Shown in pieces: positions 9,501 to 15,072 of a stretch of 15,072 nt of DNA. The position numbers and the translations under genes are program-made. Below the pieces are notes generated by a model. It saw nothing but the letters and a program-made list of their open reading frames with translations, did not search any database and was not told where the DNA came from. The stretch's first letter is position 1, and each line of letters starts with the position of its first letter. Source of the DNA: DATJFH01 sp035495815 (lineage in GTDB: Bacteria > Acidobacteriota > Terriglobia > Bryobacterales > Bryobacteraceae); NCBI GenBank assembly GCA_035495815.1, contig DATJFH010000009.1, positions 1 to 15,072 on the forward strand. The letters are read 5' to 3'.

Positions 9501-9882
9501 TTTTGAAGGCGAGCCCGGCCGCCCGCTCGAGGAACGGCGGCGGAAGCACTCGCCGCTCAAGGACGTCGCGGGTATGCTGCGCTCTTTCAGCTACGCAGCT
9601 TATGCGGGCTTGCTGAACTACGACCGGCGCCGGCCGGATTATTTCGAAACGCTCGAACCGTGGGCCCGTCTTTGGGAGCAGTCCACCGCCGCGGAATTTC
9701 TCAGGGCGTACCGGAATGTCGCCGGCATCGAAGCCTTCATTCCTCCCGACCGGCTGGCGTTTTCGAAGCTGCTCGACGCGTATCTGCTCGACAAGGCTTT
9801 GTACGAATTACGTTACGAGATGAACACCCGCCCGAACTGGGTGCGCATCCCGTTGTGGGGAATCCTGTCGCAGCGAGTTTGA
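6580..9882 (+). CDS. treS: Trehalose synthase fused to maltokinase (TreS-Mak/Pep2)
   Basis: This is a two-enzyme fusion of 1100 residues. The N-terminal part (about 1-550) is GH13 trehalose synthase, which isomerises maltose and trehalose: LWFKDAVIYELHVKAFFDSN, DDGYDIADY, MNHTSDQHPWFQ, GIDGLRLDAIPYL (D208), ILAEANQWP (E250), RNHDELTLEMV (D316), and GDNIYLGDRNGVRTPMQW. After a linker, residues about 590-1100 are a maltokinase of the aminoglycoside-phosphotransferase-like fold: SRQRWFAGKSR, DQSNSSTIYDNTLILK (nucleotide-binding lobe), HGDYHLGQIL (D957) and DFEGEPGRPLEERR (D974). The kinase makes maltose 1-phosphate, the GlgE substrate. Such fusions are known in several phyla. Both halves look active. 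The start is ATG 6580, overlapping the treY stop by ATGA. The base composition dips sharply at about 8771-8824. The stop is followed 9 bases later, in the same frame, by the next gene. Confidence 0.96.
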   Translation: MKRTGSASHPLWFKDAVIYELHVKAFFDSNNDGIGDFLGLIQKLDFLQDLGVTCLWLLPFFPSPLRDDGYDIADYMSVHPSYGTMDDFKAFLDAAHSRGLQVMIELVMNHTSDQHPWFQAARLAPPGSPERDYYVWSDTDQKYEAARIIFTDTEKSNWTWDPVAKAYFWHRFFSHQPDLNFDNPAVVEEVLKVMRFWLDMGIDGLRLDAIPYLIEREGTNCENLPETHLLIKKVRAEMDRLYANRMILAEANQWPTDVRHYFGDGDECHMAFHFPLMPRIFMSLRLEDRLPITEILSQTPEIPENCQWGLFLRNHDELTLEMVTDEERDYMYMAYSADPRMRINIGIRRRLAPLMDNNRRRIELLNSLLFSFPGTPILYYGDELGMGDNIYLGDRNGVRTPMQWNSDRNGGFSRATPARLYSPVIMDPVYGFDSVNVEAQQSDPSSLLNWMRNMIALRKLFQVFGRGTLQFLKCENRKALAYLRCYQGEHVLCVANLSRFAQPVELDLSSLDGMRPIEMLGYVEFPPIGPRPYPLTLAPYGFLWFELHKPAAALPEQVQKPPAAIEVSRGWDSVFTGPGRQLLEDHALAEFVSRQRWFAGKSRRIAGARVLDWAEFEPGRSALAFVEISYRDHDPDQYFVPLAMTFGAYVDQVRATAPLAAVCPVTSGLGTGSLHDGLADEKTCLDLLSFIEKSCRLTTPAGTIGAVRSEAFHSLLGKNSGLSVVIRGASDQSNSSTIYDNTLILKTFRRQQPGPNPDWEMGRFLSERTQFRRVPPFAGVIEYHRDGSQPYTLAMLQGFVPNEGDGWQWTMEELDRYYERSAHLPFPSASDTGQSWIELSERETLPEARDHLGIYLESAALLGRRTAEMHLALASDTQDPDFAPEPLAIDALRVLSAELREHGALVFDSLKENLPRLPDEIVELAGLALSRRRRCLDRFKGMDSLEMQTRVARIHGDYHLGQILRTKNDFVILDFEGEPGRPLEERRRKHSPLKDVAGMLRSFSYAAYAGLLNYDRRRPDYFETLEPWARLWEQSTAAEFLRAYRNVAGIEAFIPPDRLAFSKLLDAYLLDKALYELRYEMNTRPNWVRIPLWGILSQRV
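8771..8829 (+). other. AT-rich patch ending in AGGAGG inside the maltokinase coding region
   Basis: Bases 8771-8820 contain 13 G/C out of 50, against a strongly GC-rich background. They are followed by a perfect SD-like AGGAGG at 8824-8829. The patch encodes the kinase N-lobe (SNSSTIYDNTLILKTFRR) with codons rare elsewhere in the window. No start codon lies at a usable distance, so it is not a second gene start. It could act as a translational pause, or be a patch of less ameliorated sequence. Confidence 0.45.
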
Positions 9883-9883
9883 C

Positions 9884-9889
9884 AAGGGG
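9884..9889 (+). promoter_or_regulatory. Weak, closely spaced ribosome binding site of the glycosyltransferase-like gene
   Basis: AAGGGG begins just after the treS stop but ends only 2 bases before the ATG at 9892, which is too close for an efficient site. The next gene may depend on ribosomes finishing treS. Confidence 0.3.
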
Positions 9890-9891
9890 TT

Positions 9892-11115
9892 ATGGCGGAA
9901 CTGGACGGTATCCCGCAGGAGACAAGGGACCGGATCGAGCAGATCGGCGCCGCCGATATCGTGCTCAGTCTGCCCGGCTGCTCCAGCCAGGAAGTGGTGG
10001 ATGCCTGCCTGCGGCGGACGGAAGATGCCATGCGTCCGTTCTCCCGGTTCTCCGCGGTCCTGGCCCATTGCTACGAAGAATCCGAGCCGGCCAACGGTTC
10101 TTCCCTGCGGTTGCTGCGGCTGCCTCCGCCGGGCGCCGACCCGCTGGGTATCAACGGTGGACTTGGGGCATACCGTATTCTGCTCGCCGCCAGCCGTCTG
10201 CTTCAGGCCAAGGCCTGCGGCGTTCTCGGTTCGGATCCGGAGAGCATCAGGCCCGAAAGCATCCGCCGAATCATCGAGCCGGTGATCGAGAAGAAACAGG
10301 ATCTGGCGGTCGCCCGCTACCCGAGACGGCGGTTCGAGGGCTTGATCAACAGCGGCATCGTCTACCCTCTCCTGAGGGCGCTGTACGGAAAGCGCGTGCC
10401 CTGGCCGATGGCGCGGGATTTCGGACTCTCGGAACGCTTGATCGACCGCACCCTGGCGCCTGTCGGGGCCACCGGACAAGATGGCTCCCCCGCCTGGATG
10501 GTTACCAAGGCCGTCAGCGCGGGCTTCGACATATGCCAGGTCTACCTCGATACGCGCGCGCAGTCCGCCAGCGCGCCGGCGGACCCGAGTTCCGCTCTGA
10601 CGCAGGTGTTAGGGCCGATTTTCCTCGAAATGGAACAGAACGCGGCCTTCTGGCAAAAGGTCCGCGCCACCCAGCCTACAGTGATTTTCGGCGATCCGAT
10701 TTCGGAGGTGGAGGAGCCGGCCGCGGTAGACGTGACCCGAATGATCGAGTCGTTCCAATTAGGCTTTCGCAGCCTGCCCGAAGTGTGGAATCTGGTATTG
10801 TCTCCGGCGACGGTCATCGGACTCAAGAAGCTGACGATTCTGCCGGCGGACCGGTTCCGCATGCCGGATGATCTTTGGGTTCATACCGTGTACGATTTCG
10901 CCCTGGCGTCCCGGCAGCGGGTGATGAATCGCGATCACCTGCTTCGGGCGCTGACCCCGTTGTATCTGGGCTGGGTGGCTTCGTTCGCCCGGGAAATTCA
11001 GAGCGCGCGCCCCGAGGCGGTCGAGGAACGGATCGAAAAGCTTTGCGCCGCTTACGAAGCACAGAAGCCTTACCTGCAATCCCGATGGCGTTGGCCCGAC
11101 CGGTTCAACCCGTAG
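9892..11115 (+). CDS. Glucosylglycerate/mannosylglycerate synthase-like GT-A protein, probably degenerate
   Basis: The 407-residue protein resembles bacterial GT-A enzymes that make glucosylglycerate or mannosylglycerate (Ggs, MGS, GpgS-like). The best match is the middle: INSGIVYPLLRALYGKRV and RDFGLSERLI (152-183), then AWMVTKAVSAGFDICQVYL and a helical C-terminal part ending PYLQSRWRWPDRFNP. Compared from memory with the family, key positions differ. The SYNNA-type segment reads LPGCSSQ (27-33), the GKG loop reads GGLG (89-92), the metal DSD/DAD reads GSD (113-115), the GID aspartate is Pro (GSP, 198-200), and the later metal-binding His appears as Gln (RAQ, 222-224). I infer loss of catalysis or a changed chemistry. 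The start ATG 9892 is the first in frame after the treS stop; the weak SD suggests coupling to treS. If active, the product would be another compatible solute. The fold call is moderate; the substrate is unknown. Confidence 0.65.
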   Translation: MAELDGIPQETRDRIEQIGAADIVLSLPGCSSQEVVDACLRRTEDAMRPFSRFSAVLAHCYEESEPANGSSLRLLRLPPPGADPLGINGGLGAYRILLAASRLLQAKACGVLGSDPESIRPESIRRIIEPVIEKKQDLAVARYPRRRFEGLINSGIVYPLLRALYGKRVPWPMARDFGLSERLIDRTLAPVGATGQDGSPAWMVTKAVSAGFDICQVYLDTRAQSASAPADPSSALTQVLGPIFLEMEQNAAFWQKVRATQPTVIFGDPISEVEEPAAVDVTRMIESFQLGFRSLPEVWNLVLSPATVIGLKKLTILPADRFRMPDDLWVHTVYDFALASRQRVMNRDHLLRALTPLYLGWVASFAREIQSARPEAVEERIEKLCAAYEAQKPYLQSRWRWPDRFNP

Positions 11116-11124
11116 CTGCGGTAA

Positions 11125-11132
11125 GAAAGGAG
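11125..11132 (+). promoter_or_regulatory. Strong ribosome binding site of the membrane protein gene
   Basis: GAAAGGAG sits 5 bases before the ATG at 11138, in the 22-base gap after the glycosyltransferase-like gene. It is the strongest SD in the operon. Confidence 0.75.
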
Positions 11133-11137
11133 ATGGT

Positions 11138-11836
11138 ATGTGGGAACAAGCGCAGAGAGCGCTGGATGAATCGACTACCAGGGTCATCGCGGGAATTGCC
11201 AACCTGCTTCCGGGGGTACTGGCATTGTTTGTCGCCTTGCTGGTCTCCTCGGTCGTCGCCTGGATTCTGAGCGCGGTCCTCAGACGTTTTCTCAAGAGCA
11301 TCGGGTTTGACGAGCGCCTGTCCGCCTGGGGACTATCCGGCATGACCGACTGGTCCCCTGCTCACAGCCCGACGTTGCTGGTGACGCGAACGGCGGCCTG
11401 GAGCGTGATGCTGGTCGGATTCTTGATCGGCATCGCCGCGTTCGACGCCACGCTGACGTCCCGCCTGGTGCTGAGCCTGTTCAGCTACCTGCCGAACGTG
11501 ATGGCCGCCATCCTGCTGCTTCTCTTCGGAAACGTGATCGCCCGCTTTCTGGCCCGTGGAGTGCTGATCGGAGCGGTCAACCTGAACCTGCAGTACGCCC
11601 GCCTGTTGAGCATCGGCATCAAGTGGCTGGTGCTGGTCCTGACGGCCACCATGGCGCTGAACCACCTCGGCATCGGCGGCCGGATTTTGGATCTGGCGTT
11701 CGGAATCCTGTTCGGCGGCATCGTGCTGGCCCTGGCCCTGGCGATCGGACTCGGTTCCAAGGAGTTGGTAAGCCGCTCGCTCGAGCGCCAGGCCAGAACG
11801 CCGGAAGAACTCGAAGAGCCGTTTCGTCACCTGTAG
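11138..11836 (+). CDS. Small MscS-type conserved-TM-helix membrane protein (CmpX-like)
   Basis: The 232-residue inner-membrane protein has about five predicted TM segments (near residues 23-48, 80-101, 118-138, 158-178 and 186-207). Two segments repeat one pattern: NLLPGVLALFVALLVSSVVA and SYLPNVMAAILLLLFGNVIA. This is typical of the conserved TM helix found in MscS-related proteins and in CmpX (Pfam PF05552 by recollection). The last helix ends IGLGSKELVSRSLERQ, also typical. There is no MscS beta domain after it; the protein stops in a short acidic tail (TPEELEEPFRHL). It may be a membrane-stress sensor or a channel without the cytoplasmic cage. As the last gene of a trehalose operon it suggests a link to turgor, an inference from position only. 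The start is supported by a strong SD. Confidence 0.75.
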   Translation: MWEQAQRALDESTTRVIAGIANLLPGVLALFVALLVSSVVAWILSAVLRRFLKSIGFDERLSAWGLSGMTDWSPAHSPTLLVTRTAAWSVMLVGFLIGIAAFDATLTSRLVLSLFSYLPNVMAAILLLLFGNVIARFLARGVLIGAVNLNLQYARLLSIGIKWLVLVLTATMALNHLGIGGRILDLAFGILFGGIVLALALAIGLGSKELVSRSLERQARTPEELEEPFRHL

Positions 11837-11881
11837 AATCCGTCCGCGCGGCTCGGCCGGCGGGCGGTATGATGGCCTCTC

Positions 11882-13321
11882 ATGAGCCAATTCCGACGCC
11901 GTGACCTTCCCGCGCTCCTGGGCGGCGGCCTGTTTCAGACCCGCCGCTCGCTCGCCGCCGCGCAGAAGCCGAACATCGTCCTCATCACCGGTGATCATCT
12001 GCGCTGGAACCACGTCGCCGCGAATGGAAATCCCGCTGTTCAGACGCCCCGCATGGATGCGCTGGCCGCCGCGGGAATCAGCTTTCGGACCTGCTGCACC
12101 GTCGGCGTCGCCTGCGCTCCCAATCGCGCATCGATGATGACCGGGCGATATCCCAATGCTCACGGCCTGATGGTCAACGGTATCAAGATGCCCGAAGACG
12201 AGGTCACGCTCACTCATCTGCTCCGGGGAGCGGGCTATTACACCGGCCAGATGGGCAAGCTCCACTTCTGGCCCCATAGCGGACGAAATCATCGCGAAGC
12301 GCACCCCGCATACGGGTTCAACCAGATGCGCCTCTCCGACGAGCCGGGCTGCTATGACGACGCGTACGGCCTCTGGCTCGATGCGCAAGGCGCGGATGTG
12401 CGCGAGAAAGCGCGTGTCGCCATGCCGGGCGAGCGCGGCAGGTTCGAGCACTACACTTTCCGTGGAGACGAGAAAACCACCCATGCTCACTGGGTTGCCG
12501 GCGAGACTGCCCGGTTCATCGCCGAGAACAAGGGCCGCCCCTTTTTCGTACACGCCGGCTTTTATGCCCCGCATCCTCCTCTGAACCCGCCCGCCTCCAT
12601 GCTGGCGCTCTACAAGAACACGACCCTACCTCCCCGTATCTATCGCGAGGACGAGGCGCGCTACCTTCCTCCCACGATGCAGAAGGCCGTGCGGGCTCTG
12701 GCGGGTACGCCCGAAGACACCTGGACCGCCTACCGCAGGCACTTCTATGCCATGGTGTCCGAGCTCGACCGGAACATCGGACGGATCGTCGACAGCGTGG
12801 CCGCTGCCGGACTCTTGGACCAGACGATCTTCGCCGTCACAGCCGATCACGGAGATTACCTGGGCGACCACAACCTGAAGGACAAGAGCGCCATCCCCTA
12901 CGACGGAGCCATGCGCATTCCGCTGATCTTTTCCGGACCGGGCGTTCCCCGCGGCGCGGCGTCCGATGAGGTGTGTGAAATCCTCGACGTGACGCCTACT
13001 CTCCTCGACCTGGCCGGCCTGCCCCTCCCGAAGGGAAATCAAGGCACGTCACTGACCGGGGCCATGAAAGGGGGCCACGGCAAGGAATTCGCTTATATGC
13101 AATCGCCGAACAATCGTATCCTGCGAGGTAAGAAGGCGGCGTATTGTTATTGGGCGAACGGCGAAGAGGTCCTGTTCGACATGGAGAAGGATCCCAACCA
13201 GCTACGGAATATTGCCCAGGAGTCGTCCGGGAAGGGATTGCTCGACCAAATGAGGATGCGCATGCTGGGGCGCGCGATTGAAACGGCGGACCCGCTGCCG
13301 GAACGAGTCGCGCCGTACTGA
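11882..13321 (+). CDS. Sulfatase (S1 family, FGly-type), possibly exported by Tat
   Basis: The 479-residue hydrolase of the alkaline-phosphatase superfamily should release sulfate from an organic sulfate ester; the substrate is unknown. It opens with FRRRDLPALLGGGLF, a possible but weak Tat leader, then KPNIVLITGDHLRWNHV (metal site, D38/H39), and CAPNRASMMTGRYPNAHG holding the formylglycine position C78 in C-x-P-x-R form (Asn where Ser, Ala or Gly is commoner). GQMGKLHFW, HAGFYAPHPP and VTADHGDYLGDHNLKDKS (D322, H323) follow, and the C-terminus has FDMEKDPNQLRNIA, usual in sulfatases. Activity would need a formylglycine-generating enzyme encoded elsewhere. The first in-frame ATG after a stop is 11882, with no clear SD. 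It lies 45 bases after the operon and is probably unrelated to trehalose. Confidence 0.9.
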   Translation: MSQFRRRDLPALLGGGLFQTRRSLAAAQKPNIVLITGDHLRWNHVAANGNPAVQTPRMDALAAAGISFRTCCTVGVACAPNRASMMTGRYPNAHGLMVNGIKMPEDEVTLTHLLRGAGYYTGQMGKLHFWPHSGRNHREAHPAYGFNQMRLSDEPGCYDDAYGLWLDAQGADVREKARVAMPGERGRFEHYTFRGDEKTTHAHWVAGETARFIAENKGRPFFVHAGFYAPHPPLNPPASMLALYKNTTLPPRIYREDEARYLPPTMQKAVRALAGTPEDTWTAYRRHFYAMVSELDRNIGRIVDSVAAAGLLDQTIFAVTADHGDYLGDHNLKDKSAIPYDGAMRIPLIFSGPGVPRGAASDEVCEILDVTPTLLDLAGLPLPKGNQGTSLTGAMKGGHGKEFAYMQSPNNRILRGKKAAYCYWANGEEVLFDMEKDPNQLRNIAQESSGKGLLDQMRMRMLGRAIETADPLPERVAPY

Positions 13322-13342
13322 CGTCGGGCACGTTCTCCTCTG

Positions 13343-13372
13343 GGGGCCGCGCCGGCGCCCTTATCCCGCCCC
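13343..13372. terminator. Possible weak bidirectional terminator between convergent genes
   Basis: The 52-base gap between two convergent genes holds a perfect 10-base palindrome, GCGCCGGCGC (13349-13358), flanked by GGGGC (13343-13347) and GCCCC (13368-13372), which can pair. There is no T-tract on either strand, so the call is weak. Confidence 0.2.
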
Positions 13373-13373
13373 A

Positions 13374-15072
13374 TCACACCAGGTCTTCGGTGAAACGGAA
13401 CTTCTTGGCCGGATGCAGTTTCCATCCCCCGTCTACCTTCAGTTCGAGTACCTGAGAGTGATATTTCACCAGGGCCGGATGGTGGCTCACGCTCACCAGA
13501 GTGGTGGAGGTTGCGATCAGCTTCTCGTAAAGAGCCGACTCGTTTTCGCGATCGAGGGCGCTGGTGGCTTCGTCGAGCAGGACGTAACGCGGGTTGTTCA
13601 GAAAGACTCTGGCGAAAGCCAGGCGCTGGCGCTCGCCGAGCGAGAGGATCTTTTCGAAATCGAACTCGGCCTCAAAGCCGCCACAGCGCTCGGCCAGTCC
13701 GCCCAGATTCACCAACTCGAGCACTTCCGCCAGTTCTTCGTCGGTCACAGACCGCATTAAATTCGGATAGTTCAGCTGTAGGCGAAGGTTGCCGACTACG
13801 GTATAGGCGTGCTGGGGAAGGAATAACATGTCCTCGGATTTCGGACGGATGAGGGCCCCGTCCCCCGTTTCCCAGAGGCCGGCGATCGCCCGCAGCAGGG
13901 AACTCTTGCCGAGCCCGCTTGCGCCGACGATCATCAAGCTCTCTCCGGCCGGAATCGAAACAGTGAGCTCCTCGATGAGCGTCCGCTCGCCGTTCGGAGT
14001 TCTCAGGGTGAACTTTTCGAGACCGAGATCCTCGCCCTCCCGGGTCTGGATCGTGGCGAGTCCGCCGGCGGGGCCGATCGAGCCCGCCGCGGCGGCGCCA
14101 GACTTGCCCGGTTTCGCGTGCGCTTGGGCGGGGTGGCGCGAAAGGCTGCGCGCAAATGTCTCCAGGCGGCCGACGCTGGCGGCGAAGCGGCTCATTTCTT
14201 CAAGGTTATCGAGCAGAAGCGTGAGGGCGCTCAGGACGGCTGAGAAGGCTCCCGTGGCCTGGACGATGCGCCCCACTTCCAGTTCGCCGGAAAGCACGCG
14301 CGGCGCAATAATCAGTGTCGGCAGCACCATCACCAGGTAGCTGTTGCAGTAGTAGAAAAAGTTCAAACGCAGGGTCCAGCGGATGATGCCGGTGGCGTTG
14401 TCGAACAGCCTGCCGAACAGCGCCTGGAGGTGACCTTTCTCCAGCCGCTCGCCGTGGTACAGCGCTACGGCTTCGGCGTTCTCGCGTAGACGGACAAGGC
14501 CGAAACGGAAATCGGCTTCGCGCCGGCGCTGGTTGAAATACAGGGATACCATCCTCTCGCCGAAGATGCCGAACGTGACCGCCGTTACCACCGCCGCATA
14601 CAGGAACAGAAACAGCACCAGTTTGCTCGAGATGGACCACAATACCTGGCCGAACGCGGCGAGTTGGAAGACGCCATTGGCAAACACCAGAACCAAAGAC
14701 AGCGACTGGCGGGTGAAGGAGTCGATGTCTTCTGAGATGCGCTGGTCCGGGTTGTCTATGTCGGGGTTCGAAAGAAGCCGGTAAAAGTGGCGATCTGCAA
14801 AATAGCGGCCCAGGAAGTGATCGGTAAGCCAGCGCCGCCAATTGAGGGCGAGCTTGTCACGAACATAGTAATAGTAAACGTCGATGGGAACCCCGATCAC
14901 AAGCAGGCCGAAGAATTCGAGAATCGACCGCCAGAAACGCGGCGCGTCGCGAGCCGCCAGGGCGGACGTGAATTCACCGGACTGCTGATTGAACAGCACG
15001 GCCACTTCGGTGTATCCGACGAGCATAGCCATGAGCAGTCCGATCAGCCACCAGGCCTTCTTTTTCTCTTCG
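13374..15072 (-). CDS. ABC transporter, fused TMD-NBD, SbmA/BacA/YddA type, 5' partial
   Basis: The gene is on the minus strand and runs off the right edge: the frame stays open upstream of the ATG at 15032 (EEKKKAWWLIGLL), so the true start is outside. Residue numbers count from the Met at 15032. An N-terminal membrane domain carries DVYYYYVRDKLALNWRRWLT and NPDQRISEDID (94-104), hallmarks of the ABC_membrane_2 group that includes SbmA/BacA, YddA, Rv1819c and the peroxisomal ABCD proteins. After an Ala/Gly-rich linker (about 300-325) comes the NBD: Walker A GASGLGKSS (370-378), signature LSLGERQR (463-470), Walker B YVLLDEATSALD (483-494) and H-loop H517. The NBD looks complete, so it should work as a homodimer. 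Relatives move peptides, cobalamin or fatty acyl compounds; the substrate here cannot be told. Confidence 0.92.
   Translation of the reverse strand, partial: EEKKKAWWLIGLLMAMLVGYTEVAVLFNQQSGEFTSALAARDAPRFWRSILEFFGLLVIGVPIDVYYYYVRDKLALNWRRWLTDHFLGRYFADRHFYRLLSNPDIDNPDQRISEDIDSFTRQSLSLVLVFANGVFQLAAFGQVLWSISSKLVLFLFLYAAVVTAVTFGIFGERMVSLYFNQRRREADFRFGLVRLRENAEAVALYHGERLEKGHLQALFGRLFDNATGIIRWTLRLNFFYYCNSYLVMVLPTLIIAPRVLSGELEVGRIVQATGAFSAVLSALTLLLDNLEEMSRFAASVGRLETFARSLSRHPAQAHAKPGKSGAAAAGSIGPAGGLATIQTREGEDLGLEKFTLRTPNGERTLIEELTVSIPAGESLMIVGASGLGKSSLLRAIAGLWETGDGALIRPKSEDMLFLPQHAYTVVGNLRLQLNYPNLMRSVTDEELAEVLELVNLGGLAERCGGFEAEFDFEKILSLGERQRLAFARVFLNNPRYVLLDEATSALDRENESALYEKLIATSTTLVSVSHHPALVKYHSQVLELKVDGGWKLHPAKKFRFTEDLV

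Larger units (their letters stand above)
1..11836 (+). other. Probable operon: alpha-glucan/trehalose cycle with two degenerate enzymes and a membrane protein
   Basis: Six plus-strand genes follow each other with overlaps of 4 bases (glgB/treZ, treY/treS) and gaps of 3, 9 and 22 bases. I see no promoter or terminator between them. The promoter must lie left of the window. A glgE or other glucan gene upstream would fit the pathway. Confidence 0.8.

Noticed and set aside
9660..10871. Plus-strand frame of 403 codons overlapping the end of treS and the GT-like gene
   Set aside because: Arg/Gly/Pro-rich out-of-frame translation; the in-frame genes show conserved motifs through the same bases.
11837..11881. 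Promoter or terminator between the membrane protein gene and the sulfatase gene
   Set aside because: The 45 bases are GC-rich with no convincing -10/-35 pair and no stem with a T-tract. Whether the sulfatase gene is cotranscribed cannot be decided.
1..15072. Mobile elements, CRISPR arrays, tRNA or defence genes
   Set aside because: No transposase or integrase motifs, no direct repeat arrays, no tRNA-like segments, and nearly every base is in a recognised metabolic or transport gene.

Overview
The window is a gene-dense, GC-rich stretch of bacterial chromosome. Eight genes fill almost all of it. The longest gap is about 50 bases, so there is no stretch of 300 bases without a gene. I see no tRNA, rRNA, CRISPR array, insertion sequence or phage gene. 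GC richness, a TreS-maltokinase fusion, a stand-alone sulfatase with a possible Tat leader and a BacA/YddA-type exporter together suggest a soil or environmental bacterium, perhaps an Acidobacteriota (Solibacter/Bryobacter-like). That assignment is an inference from gene content, not a measurement.

Positions 1-11836 look like one plus-strand operon: glgB (5' end cut off by the window), treZ, treY, treS-mak, a glycosyltransferase-like gene and a small membrane protein. Spacing is tight: two 4-base ATGA overlaps and gaps of 3, 9 and 22 bases. TreY and TreZ make trehalose from the ends of alpha-glucan chains. TreS interconverts trehalose and maltose, and its fused kinase makes maltose 1-phosphate. 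GlgE, not seen here, would polymerise this back into glucan. The genes could therefore run a cycle between storage glucan and the compatible solute trehalose. The final membrane protein carries repeated MscS-type TM helices but no channel beta domain, which fits an osmotic-stress theme.

Two members of this operon look like pseudoenzymes. The GlgB-like protein keeps nearly all GH13 branching-enzyme motifs, but the nucleophile aspartate is glycine (RVDAVASM in the family, RLGSAASM here), and a loop before it is shortened. The glycosyltransferase-like protein resembles glucosylglycerate/mannosylglycerate synthases but appears to have lost most metal and nucleotide-sugar ligands (DSD to GSD, GID to GSP, the late His to Gln). 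TreZ, TreY and TreS-Mak keep all their catalytic residues. An intact trehalose machine flanked by two dead-looking glucan/sugar-transfer proteins is the most interesting thing here.

After the operon, a sulfatase gene lies on the plus strand (11882-13321). It converges on a minus-strand ABC transporter of the SbmA/BacA/YddA type that runs off the right edge.
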